The notes beneath the pieces were generated by a model. That model had not been told where the DNA came from and ran no database searches. It saw only the letters and a list, made by a program, of their open reading frames with translations. 64,000 nucleotides of DNA, taken from contig NZ_POSO01000004.1 of the NCBI RefSeq assembly GCF_002993975.1, forward strand, positions 1 to 64,000, written 5' to 3'. The translations under genes and the position numbers were made by a program. Of this stretch, positions 57,479-64,000 are shown piece by piece (within the stretch, counting starts at the first letter, position 1; the number at the start of each line of letters is the position of its first letter). This DNA is from Apilactobacillus micheneri (GTDB lineage: Bacteria; Bacillota; Bacilli; Lactobacillales; Lactobacillaceae).

Positions 57479-59197
57479 TTAATTTTTTTTCGATTCATTT
57501 TGCTTATTTTGATAGTATTCTTTCTTTATGCGATTGAAAGCCCCTGAATCAACATTTTCTATTGCAGAAGAAATAATTTTTAAGCTTTTTTCATAGTCGA
57601 AGTCATTATCAAAATGATTTTTTGCTTCAACACAAGCAGCATTAACTTCTTCATTATTGTTTCTATATCGATTAGCATATTGCATCAATCGTTCAGCCAA
57701 AATTGCATTGTCTACTATTTCTTCTGTGTCAGAAATTAATTCTTCCATAGCTTTATCCATAGTAGTTAATTTTTTATTAATTTCATCCATACTAATTTTA
57801 ACTTGATTAATAGTAGAACCTAATTCAGAAACTTTTTTGTAAGAATACTTATATTTTTCCATAAAATCATCTTGTAAACCAGGTAAATTTAAGTTATCAA
57901 TTTTACGACGAATGTTTAAAAGTTGAAAATCAAATTTTTGAATTAATTCACGTGCTGTATTTTCTTCCTCATTTAAATCAGCAACAGAATCATTAATATC
58001 TTTTTGCTCTTTTTCAATAGCACTTAATTGTTTTTTAGAATCTTGTTGATGAGATTGAACTTCAGAATAAACGGCTTTTTTGTCCATAATAAGTTGATAA
58101 TCATTATTATAAATATTTTCAATTTGATGAATTTGTTGTGAAAATGACTTAGCCTTTTTTATTTCATCATGTTCTAAAGTATAATTTTTACTTAATTGAT
58201 CTAGTTCTGAAAGTAACATATGATTCTGACGACGTGCATGATAAATATAATCATAAACTAATTTAATGTTTTTACGAACTTTACGTTTAGCAATAACTTC
58301 TTTTTCCATCATTTCGTACATAGAATCAATAGTTTTTTCAATTTTATAATTTTCTTGCTTAACATCATCAATCTTTAAGTCAGAAAGCAAAGAAATAGCT
58401 TTATTAATTGATGATTTTATTATTTCAATATTTTCATCAATATTATCATCTGAGAAATTATAATCTGTCTCAATCATAGTTCTATGGCCACGATCAATTT
58501 CATCAATTTGTTTTGGAAAGTCTTTAGATAAAGATAAATAAAGCTTAGGCGTTTCTTTCATTAACGATTCAATTATTTCAATTTTTTTAACTAAACTATT
58601 TAAGATATCATCAGCTGTATATTGATCACCTGATTCAACAGTCTTAATAAATTCTTGATATTCAGATTTGATGTTGCTTAACTCATCTTCTATTTTGTCA
58701 CTACTAGGACCATAAGAATAATTCTTAGATAAAATGTTTTTATTTAAGTCTTTTATTTGTTTATCTAATTCATCAATAGCTCTTGTATGCTGCTCATCCA
58801 AATCTTTAAGTTGATTTAAGCCATCATCAATTTTACCCATAGAATCTTCAATTTCATTAAGTGAATTAACAGATTCGGACAATAATGAATTAGCCTGTAA
58901 TAAGCTAAATGTCTTAGCATTACTGTTGGCATCATTTAATGCAACATTAATGCTTGGTAAATCATCATTGATGATCTTTTCATATTTTTCTTTGTAATCA
59001 TTAAATTGATCAAAAGAATCACCAGTTAAATTTAATTTAGAAGTAGCTTCAATATTGTCACCAATTGGTGCTTTACTTAAAGTGTCCTTTTTATTAATAG
59101 CATCTTGAATCTTTTTCAAAACACTTTTTTGATAAACAACTAATATTAGCATAATTATTATGGCAACTACTAATATAGCAGATACTATTACAATCAT
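57479..59197 (-). CDS. ezrA: septation ring formation regulator EzrA
   Basis: Membrane-anchored protein that restrains FtsZ ring formation away from midcell and links division to wall synthesis. One N-terminal membrane helix (VIVSAILVVAIIIMLILVVYQ) followed by ~540 residues of spectrin-like coiled coil; EERLMQYANRYRNNNEEV-like block near 510 (AERLMQYANRYR) is the conserved QNR-type patch. 572 aa. With the Min and ZapA genes it is part of the division set in this window. Confidence 0.93.
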   Translation of the reverse strand: MIVIVSAILVVAIIIMLILVVYQKSVLKKIQDAINKKDTLSKAPIGDNIEATSKLNLTGDSFDQFNDYKEKYEKIINDDLPSINVALNDANSNAKTFSLLQANSLLSESVNSLNEIEDSMGKIDDGLNQLKDLDEQHTRAIDELDKQIKDLNKNILSKNYSYGPSSDKIEDELSNIKSEYQEFIKTVESGDQYTADDILNSLVKKIEIIESLMKETPKLYLSLSKDFPKQIDEIDRGHRTMIETDYNFSDDNIDENIEIIKSSINKAISLLSDLKIDDVKQENYKIEKTIDSMYEMMEKEVIAKRKVRKNIKLVYDYIYHARRQNHMLLSELDQLSKNYTLEHDEIKKAKSFSQQIHQIENIYNNDYQLIMDKKAVYSEVQSHQQDSKKQLSAIEKEQKDINDSVADLNEEENTARELIQKFDFQLLNIRRKIDNLNLPGLQDDFMEKYKYSYKKVSELGSTINQVKISMDEINKKLTTMDKAMEELISDTEEIVDNAILAERLMQYANRYRNNNEEVNAACVEAKNHFDNDFDYEKSLKIISSAIENVDSGAFNRIKKEYYQNKQNESKKN

Positions 59198-59352
59198 TTT
59201 ATCGTATGTCCCCTTAATTTTTATTTAATAATATTTTTTATTTGTAATTTATTTTTAATAATAATAGAATAACTCCATATATATTTAAATTATATCAGTA
59301 TGTAAAGATTATTAAAACACCTAATAAACAATTTATAAGGTAGGTAGTAAAT

Positions 59353-59823
59353 ATGAGCGAAATTAAATCAATGATTGCTAAACAATTAGATGCACTTTTA
59401 AGTAACGAAAATAATAATATTGCTAATATGGCGAATGCATCCGCACTGTTAATGCAAAGCATGAAAGATATCAGCTGGGCTGGATTTTATTTATATGATA
59501 AACAAAATGATGAACTAATTCTTGGTCCATTTCAGGGAAAAGTAGCATGTGTTCATATTAAAAATGGCCGTGGAGTCTGTGGTACTGCTTTAAAAGAACA
59601 AAAAACAAAACGAGTTAAAAATGTTAATGAATTTCCCGGACACATTGCTTGTGATTCAGATAGCAAATCTGAAATTGTTATACCTATTATGAAAGATGGC
59701 AAGAATTATGGTGTGTTAGACATTGATGCCCCTATTTTAAATCGTTTTTCAATAGAAGATGAAAATATATTAAGAGAATTTGTAAAAGTGTTCATTAATC
59801 ATTTGAATATTGACAAAGTATAA
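59353..59823 (+). CDS. GAF-domain free methionine-(R)-sulfoxide reductase
   Basis: Reduces free L-methionine-R-sulfoxide with thioredoxin. The GAF fold of 156 aa carries the three Cys of the fRMsr group: GKVACVHI, RGVCGTAL and HIACDSDSKSEIVIP; WAGFYLYD and GVLDIDAP are conserved. SD AGGTAGGTAG lies ahead of the ATG. Its last codons contain the -35 of the rpsD promoter. The 155 bases before it are shared with divergent ezrA. Confidence 0.93.
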   Translation: MSEIKSMIAKQLDALLSNENNNIANMANASALLMQSMKDISWAGFYLYDKQNDELILGPFQGKVACVHIKNGRGVCGTALKEQKTKRVKNVNEFPGHIACDSDSKSEIVIPIMKDGKNYGVLDIDAPILNRFSIEDENILREFVKVFINHLNIDKV

Positions 59824-59838
59824 AAATGAACGTAGAAT
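59810..59838 (+). promoter_or_regulatory. rpsD promoter
   Basis: TTGACA (59810-59815), 17-base spacer, TAGAAT (59833-59838): a near-perfect promoter straddling the stop of the preceding gene, with start expected near 59845. Confidence 0.85.
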
Positions 59839-59844
59839 ACTTTT

Positions 59845-60018
59845 TGTGTAAAATAATGCAGCAATATACGGTAAGCTCGTCAACATATTGATGCCGCAAC
59901 ATTGGTCCTACTAGTAACTTCACGGCTGCTGAAGCGAAAATCGCAAAACAATATGCACGAATACTAAGTATATAAATGATTATTTTACTCCAAAACAAAT
60001 TTATTGGAGGATATTTTT
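59845..60018 (+). promoter_or_regulatory. structured 5' leader of rpsD, probable S4 autoregulatory site
   Basis: About 170 transcribed, non-coding bases, richer in GC than the flanks. GCAGCAATAT pairs with ATATTGATGC-type sequence (59857-59900), then TTCACGGCTGCTGAA (59920-59934) and GCGAAAATCGC (59934-59944) form hairpins. In Bacillus S4 binds its own rpsD leader and represses translation; this leader is in the right place. Its homology to the known rpsD leader was not tested. Confidence 0.6.
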
Positions 60019-60627
60019 ATGTCTAGATATACAGGTCCTAGTTGGAGAATTTCACGTCGTCTTGGTATTTCATTATCAGGTACTGGTAAAGAATTAGCTC
60101 GTCGCCCTTACGCACCAGGTGATCACGGTCAAGGTCGTCGTGGTAAATTATCTGAATATGGTACTCAATTAAAGGAAAAACAAAAATTACGTTACATGTA
60201 TGGTTTAACTGAACGTCAATTCTCAAAATTATTTACTCGTGCAGGTAAAATTAGAGAAGGTCGTCACGGTGATAACTTCATGATTTTACTAGAACGTAGA
60301 TTAGATAACGTTGTTTACCGTTTAGGTTTAGCAACCACTCGTCGTCAAGCTCGTCAATTAGTAAACCATGGTCACATTACTGTAGATGGTAAACGTATTG
60401 ACATTCCTTCATACGAAGTAAAAGTAGGTCAAGTTGTTTCAGTTCGTGAAAAATCAAAAGATCTACAAATCATCAAAGATGCTGTTGACGCCGTTGTTGG
60501 TCGTCCACAATACGTATCATTTGATGCTGACAAACTTGAAGGTTCAATCACTAGATTACCTCAACGTGATGAAATGAATGCTGATATTGATGCTTCACTT
60601 ATTGTTGAATACTACAACAAACTATAA
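60019..60627 (+). CDS. rpsD: 30S ribosomal protein S4
   Basis: Primary 16S-binding protein that nucleates the 30S body. The start [26 protein letters not shown] and the S4 RNA-binding domain ([35 protein letters not shown]) are clear; 202 aa. ATG at 60019 is eight bases after GGAGG. Codon use here is more GC-rich and CGT-heavy than neighbours, as expected for a highly expressed gene. Confidence 0.98.
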   Translation: MSRYTGPSWRISRRLGISLSGTGKELARRPYAPGDHGQGRRGKLSEYGTQLKEKQKLRYMYGLTERQFSKLFTRAGKIREGRHGDNFMILLERRLDNVVYRLGLATTRRQARQLVNHGHITVDGKRIDIPSYEVKVGQVVSVREKSKDLQIIKDAVDAVVGRPQYVSFDADKLEGSITRLPQRDEMNADIDASLIVEYYNKL

Positions 60628-60647
60628 TTCAATATTTCATTTTTATC

Positions 60648-60681
60648 GAAAGTGTTTTGCTTATGCAAAACACTTTTTTGT
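60648..60681 (+). terminator. rpsD terminator
   Basis: AAGTGTTTTGC pairs perfectly with GCAAAACACTT around TTAT, then T6. Confidence 0.93.
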
Positions 60682-60743
60682 TACCATTATTTAATAAATG
60701 ATAGAATGGCATTTATTAAGTGCAAATAAAAAGGAGTTTTATT

Positions 60744-61217
60744 ATGAGCGAAAATAATGTAAATGATAGATTAGAACAGTCTTCAATGGGAGGCACTCCT
60801 AAAGTAAACCCAGACGAACAAAGAAAGTATTTAGGAACTTTTAGAGAACGAGTTTCATTTGCAATTAAAATAAAAGATTTAGGTAATTCTAATGCCATTC
60901 AAGATTTAAATAAAGAATTTGAAAATAATTCTAGTTATCAACTAATATTAAATGGAAATTTATCACACGATTTAATTTCCCCTTTTATTAAATTAGCTTC
61001 ACAAAATAATATAAAATTTGTTATAAAAACTGATTCATTTTATAAAACTGAACCTGAAAATTATGGTGTTGTTTACGCTAATAAACAATCCATTAATATT
61101 AATAAAATAGATTTTGAAAATAAATATAATCATAATAATGATTCACAAAAAAATGATTCAATTAAAAAGGATTCAAAGTCTTCATTTATGGATAAAATTA
61201 AAAATATTTTTAAATAA
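60744..61217 (+). CDS. YueI family protein (DUF1694)
   Basis: 157-aa cytosolic protein of unknown function. DEQRKYLGTFRERVSFAIKI and KTEPENYGVVYANKQSIN match the YueI/DUF1694 family; the C-terminal 35 residues are Lys/Asp/Ser-rich. ATG at 60744 is eight bases after AGGAG. A promoter TTGTTA-18-TAGAAT (60678-60707) lies between the rpsD terminator and the gene. Followed by rarA after 16 bases. Confidence 0.85.
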   Translation: MSENNVNDRLEQSSMGGTPKVNPDEQRKYLGTFRERVSFAIKIKDLGNSNAIQDLNKEFENNSSYQLILNGNLSHDLISPFIKLASQNNIKFVIKTDSFYKTEPENYGVVYANKQSININKIDFENKYNHNNDSQKNDSIKKDSKSSFMDKIKNIFK

Positions 61218-61233
61218 TTAAGGTGGTGATTAT

Positions 61234-62523
61234 TTGCATCCTTTAGCTTATCGAATGAGACCCAAAAAGATTGAGGATGTGGTTGGTCAACAACATTTAG
61301 TTGGTAAGGGAAAAATTATTAATCGAATGGTTAAAGCCAAAATCTTATCATCAATGATTTTATATGGACCTCCTGGAACCGGAAAAACAAGTATCGCAAG
61401 CGCAATTGCTGGTTCTACAAAATATGCCTTTCGACAACTAAATGCTGCCACTGATACTAAAAAAGATTTGCAAATAGTTGCTGAAGAAGCAAAAATGTCA
61501 GGTACTGTAGTATTACTTTTAGATGAAATACATCGACTTGATAAAACCAAACAAGATTTTTTGTTACCACTATTAGAAAGCGGAAATATTATTTTAATTG
61601 GTGCAACTACTGAAAATCCATATATAAATATTAATCCTGCTATAAGAAGTAGAACTCAAATTTTTGAAGTCTATCCCCTAACTTCTAATGATATTCACAA
61701 TGCAATAAAAAGATCATTAGAGGATAAAAATGATGGACTAGGTAATATGGATATAAAAATTAATGACGATGCCATGAGTTTTCTAACTAATAGTACAAAT
61801 GGTGATTTAAGAAGTGCATTAAATGCTTTAGAATTAGCTGCTAAATCTACCAAAATCAATAATGAAGGTATAGTAGAAATAACATTATCAGATATAGAGG
61901 CATGTTTACAAAAGAAAGCTCTAACTCAAGATAAAAATGGTGATGCTCATTATAATGTAGTATCAGCATTTCAAAAATCTATCCGTGGATCCGATGTAAA
62001 TGCAGCCTTACATTATGCAGCTAGGCTATTGGAAGCTGGAGATATAAATTCTGTTAGCCGTCGATTAATGGTTATTGCTTATGAAGATATTGGATTGGCT
62101 AATCCTCCTGCTTGTGCTAGAGCTGTTGAAGCTATTAATGCAGCAAATAAAGTTGGGTTACCAGAAGCGAGAATCCCAATAGCAGATACAATTATTGAAC
62201 TATCATTGTCACCTAAATCTAATTCTGGTATTAAAGCTATCGATAGTGCTATTGAACGTATTAAAAGTGGTAACTATGGAGAAATACCTAATTATCTAAA
62301 AGATTCACACTATTCTGGAGCCAAAAAATTAGGCCATGGCATTGATTATAAATATGCTCATGATTATCCAAATGATTGGGTTAAGCAACAATACTTACCC
62401 GATAAAATAAAGAATGATGAATATTATGAACCAAAGAGTAATGGAAAAATTGAAACTGCATATAAAATACAATATGAAAAATTAATCAATGCACAAAGAC
62501 AAAATAATGGAGGATCAAAATGA
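61234..62523 (+). CDS. rarA: replication-associated recombination ATPase RarA (MgsA)
   Basis: AAA+ ATPase acting at stalled replication forks. YRMRPKKIEDVVGQQHLVG start, Walker A GPPGTGKTS, Walker B LLLDEIHRL, sensor GATTENP and the C-terminal YAARLLEAGD..SRRLMVIAYEDIGLANP block are typical; 429 aa. TTG start, after AAGGTGG. It overlaps the next gene by 4 bases (ATGA). Confidence 0.95.
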   Translation: MHPLAYRMRPKKIEDVVGQQHLVGKGKIINRMVKAKILSSMILYGPPGTGKTSIASAIAGSTKYAFRQLNAATDTKKDLQIVAEEAKMSGTVVLLLDEIHRLDKTKQDFLLPLLESGNIILIGATTENPYININPAIRSRTQIFEVYPLTSNDIHNAIKRSLEDKNDGLGNMDIKINDDAMSFLTNSTNGDLRSALNALELAAKSTKINNEGIVEITLSDIEACLQKKALTQDKNGDAHYNVVSAFQKSIRGSDVNAALHYAARLLEAGDINSVSRRLMVIAYEDIGLANPPACARAVEAINAANKVGLPEARIPIADTIIELSLSPKSNSGIKAIDSAIERIKSGNYGEIPNYLKDSHYSGAKKLGHGIDYKYAHDYPNDWVKQQYLPDKIKNDEYYEPKSNGKIETAYKIQYEKLINAQRQNNGGSK

Positions 62524-62807
62524 TTATTATAATTTTGATGATAATATTTACAATTATCCTATCAATAATGGGGATATATCTATATAAGCATCGTAATAAA
62601 CCATTCATGTTACTTCATCCTGAAAATAACAATTTATTAAGCTCAATGGTTAAAAACTACGGTCTAATATTTATTGGTTTAGCAATATTATCTTTAATAT
62701 CAATAATAATAAATAGCATTCCATTTATTATCATAATATTAATCATTAGTTGTATAATGTCCTTAGTGATGGAATTAACATTAATTAAATTTCTACCACA
62801 AAAATAA
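62520..62807 (+). CDS. small hydrophobic membrane protein, unknown
   Basis: 95 aa, almost entirely membrane: helices at about 2-21, 46-64 and 66-87, with a short polar loop (KHRNKPFMLLHPENNN) between the first two. I do not recognise a family. ATG overlaps the rarA stop, with GGAGG in the last rarA codons, so translation is coupled to rarA. Codon use and AT-richness resemble the surroundings. Confidence 0.75.
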   Translation: MIIIILMIIFTIILSIMGIYLYKHRNKPFMLLHPENNNLLSSMVKNYGLIFIGLAILSLISIIINSIPFIIIILIISCIMSLVMELTLIKFLPQK

Positions 62808-62824
62808 ATATTGGGGTGCATAAT

Positions 62825-63280
62825 ATGTTAAAAAACTACGAACAAATTTTAGTTCCAATTGATGGATCAAAATATTCTAAATTAGCTTTCAATAAAGCAG
62901 TAGAAGTAGCCAAAAGAAACAATGCTAGCTTACACATTGCACATGTTATTGATACAAGAGTTTTTAACGATTTAGCCACTTTCGATACATCAATGTTAGA
63001 TGAATTAACCTCTGATGCAAAAAAGACATTAGATAAATATAAACAAACAGCAATTGATTCCGGAGTTAAAAATGTTGATTATGTTATTGAATATGGAATG
63101 CCAAAATCAATTATTGCAAAAGATTTAGTCAAAAAATTTAATACGGATTTAATCATGATTGGTGCTAACGGTAAGAATATGACTGAAAGAATTTTAATTG
63201 GTTCCGTAGCTTCATATGTAACAAGATCAGCAAGTTGTGATGTTCTAATGGTAAAAACAGATTTACAAAATAAAGAATAA
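62825..63280 (+). CDS. universal stress protein UspA family
   Basis: Single Usp domain, 151 aa, cytosolic. ILVPIDGSKYSKLAF at the start and the ATP-binding type motif IGANGKNMTERILIGSVASYVTRSASCDVLMV near the end (GxxGx9GSVS-like) are present. ATG at 62825 follows GGGGTG; the upstream GTG overlaps it. Last gene of the yueI-rarA-orf-usp run. Confidence 0.92.
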   Translation: MLKNYEQILVPIDGSKYSKLAFNKAVEVAKRNNASLHIAHVIDTRVFNDLATFDTSMLDELTSDAKKTLDKYKQTAIDSGVKNVDYVIEYGMPKSIIAKDLVKKFNTDLIMIGANGKNMTERILIGSVASYVTRSASCDVLMVKTDLQNKE

Positions 63281-63282
63281 AT

Positions 63283-63314
63283 AAAAAAGCTCATTTATTT
63301 GAGCTTTTTTATTT
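63283..63314. terminator. bidirectional terminator between usp and the Rgg-like gene
   Basis: AAAAAAGCTCA pairs perfectly with TGAGCTTTTTT around a short loop, with A and T tracts on both sides, serving two converging genes. Confidence 0.93.
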
Positions 63315-63999
63315 ATTCTAAATTATGTTTTTCAACAAGTTTTTGAAAATTATTTGGTAACTTTATTCCTAAACTACATATATAATTACATAAGTTATTA
63401 AATTGAACATCATCAGGTCTATTTCTTTTATGATCTCTTAAAATAATTTCAAAGTTTGAAATAAAGGCTAATTCTCGGTATTCGATTAAATTAGATATAC
63501 ATTTTGCATCTTTAAATCTCTTAATTTTGCATAAAACATAATGCAACATATTGTAAGCATCTTTTATATGTTCCAGAGAATGGTCAATACTATCATCTGC
63601 ATGAATAATTGTTAATGCATTATTAATATAATAATTAGACTCATCATAACTATTTATTAAATAATATGATTTAGCAAGATAGCTACATGTCCAAACATAA
63701 TATGATAGATTTTTTTTATCCTTATAAAAACAGTAATATGCATTTAACATTAAAGGAATTACTTTAACATAATCTTTTTGCTGATAAAAAGTAATATAGC
63801 CACTATAAAAATAATATTTACCTTTTGTAATAGTATCATCAATATTAAAAGCAATAATTCCATCCAAACAATGCTTAGCAGAATCTAATTTACCGTCTAA
63901 AATATATTCATAAATTTTATCCAATTTACGATGTGTAAGTTGAAAGGTATCATTAGAAAAACTTTCGATTGGAATATTTAATATATCAGATATTAATGA
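63313..63999 (-). CDS. probable Rgg/PlcR-type transcription regulator, N-terminus outside window
   Basis: The frame is open to the right edge, so the start lies beyond 64000. From the edge it reads SLISDILNIPIESFSND, which looks like the end of an Xre-type helix-turn-helix domain, then ~200 residues of short paired helices with many Tyr and Asn (IYEYILDGKLDSAKHCLDG, KAYYFYSGYITFYQQK-like repeats), the layout of Rgg/PlcR regulators that sense short peptides through TPR-like repeats. The apparent TTG start at 63922-63924 would remove the DNA-binding part. Family call is by architecture; no pheromone gene is visible. Confidence 0.6.
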   Translation of the reverse strand, partial: SLISDILNIPIESFSNDTFQLTHRKLDKIYEYILDGKLDSAKHCLDGIIAFNIDDTITKGKYYFYSGYITFYQQKDYVKVIPLMLNAYYCFYKDKKNLSYYVWTCSYLAKSYYLINSYDESNYYINNALTIIHADDSIDHSLEHIKDAYNMLHYVLCKIKRFKDAKCISNLIEYRELAFISNFEIILRDHKRNRPDDVQFNNLCNYICSLGIKLPNNFQKLVEKHNLE

Positions 64000-64000
64000 A

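Noticed and set aside
59795-59998. Minus-strand open frame across the rpsD leader
   Set aside because: No binding site; the region is explained by the rpsD promoter and leader hairpins.
1-64000. CRISPR arrays, insertion sequences, prophage or tRNA genes
   Set aside because: No regularly spaced repeats, transposase or phage genes, or cloverleaf-like sequences were seen; the window is ordinary core chromosome.

Overview
This is a 64 kb stretch of low-GC Firmicutes chromosome (about one third G+C by eye), almost entirely housekeeping genes. Gene content and order point to Lactobacillaceae: CcpA, a full comG operon, IreB, RarA next to YueI, a YutF-YutD-YunD block, and the Bacillus-like order ymfF-ymfH-rodZ-pgsA-cinA-recA-rny-ymdB. 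The strong AT bias, small genes and short intergenic gaps would suit the insect- or plant-associated lactobacilli, but the genus cannot be fixed from the sequence alone. I saw no insertion sequence, prophage, CRISPR array or tRNA.

Layout. 1-550: 5' end of a 16S rRNA gene (minus strand) with its leader and four tandem promoters. 552-7.4 kb: cyclophilin, DedA protein, a Lit-like membrane protein, YutF, YutD, a frameshifted YunD, a small phosphoesterase and an amino acid permease. 7.6-13.3 kb: acetate kinase, YtxK methyltransferase and the comGA-GG pseudopilus operon with a ComX/SigH-like promoter motif. 13.3-18.6 kb: YebC, CcpA with a cre site at its own promoter, envelope proteins, RdgB, RacE, YslB and thioredoxin. 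18.7-28.7 kb: MutS2, CvpA, ZapA, the yrzB-ruvX-ireB-alaS cluster (alaS under a T-box), CshB, NrnA and YajC. 28.8-35.1 kb: the DNA repair run mutS-mutL-ruvA-ruvB. 35-43.5 kb: ymdB, rny, recA (with an SOS box), a short cinA, pgsA, rodZ and two M16 proteins. 43.5-46 kb: an amino acid ABC transporter under a T-box. 46-50 kb: the cell-shape and division genes mreB-mreC-mreD-minC-minD. 50-59 kb: folC, T-box-controlled valS, tpx, thiI-nifS and ezrA. 59.3-63.3 kb, plus strand: free methionine sulfoxide reductase, rpsD with a structured leader, yueI, rarA, a small membrane protein and a universal stress protein. The window ends inside a probable Rgg-type regulator.

How the parts fit. Most genes form long minus-strand operons separated by clear intrinsic terminators. 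Three T-boxes tie alaS, valS and an amino acid transporter to tRNA charging. Competence (comG, cinA, recA) and repair (mutSL, ruvAB, recA) are well represented.

Most unusual observation: RNase Y is full length with intact KH and C-terminal regions, but several metal ligands of its HD nuclease domain are replaced (HD to HE, HH to DD, and the last D to N), so it looks catalytically dead or strongly altered. Next are two conserved genes, yunD and minC, each broken by a one-base deficit at an A6 run in exactly the same codon phase, and three genes whose ribosome binding sites point to ATT, ATT and CTG/ATA start codons. I found no clearly new multi-gene system.
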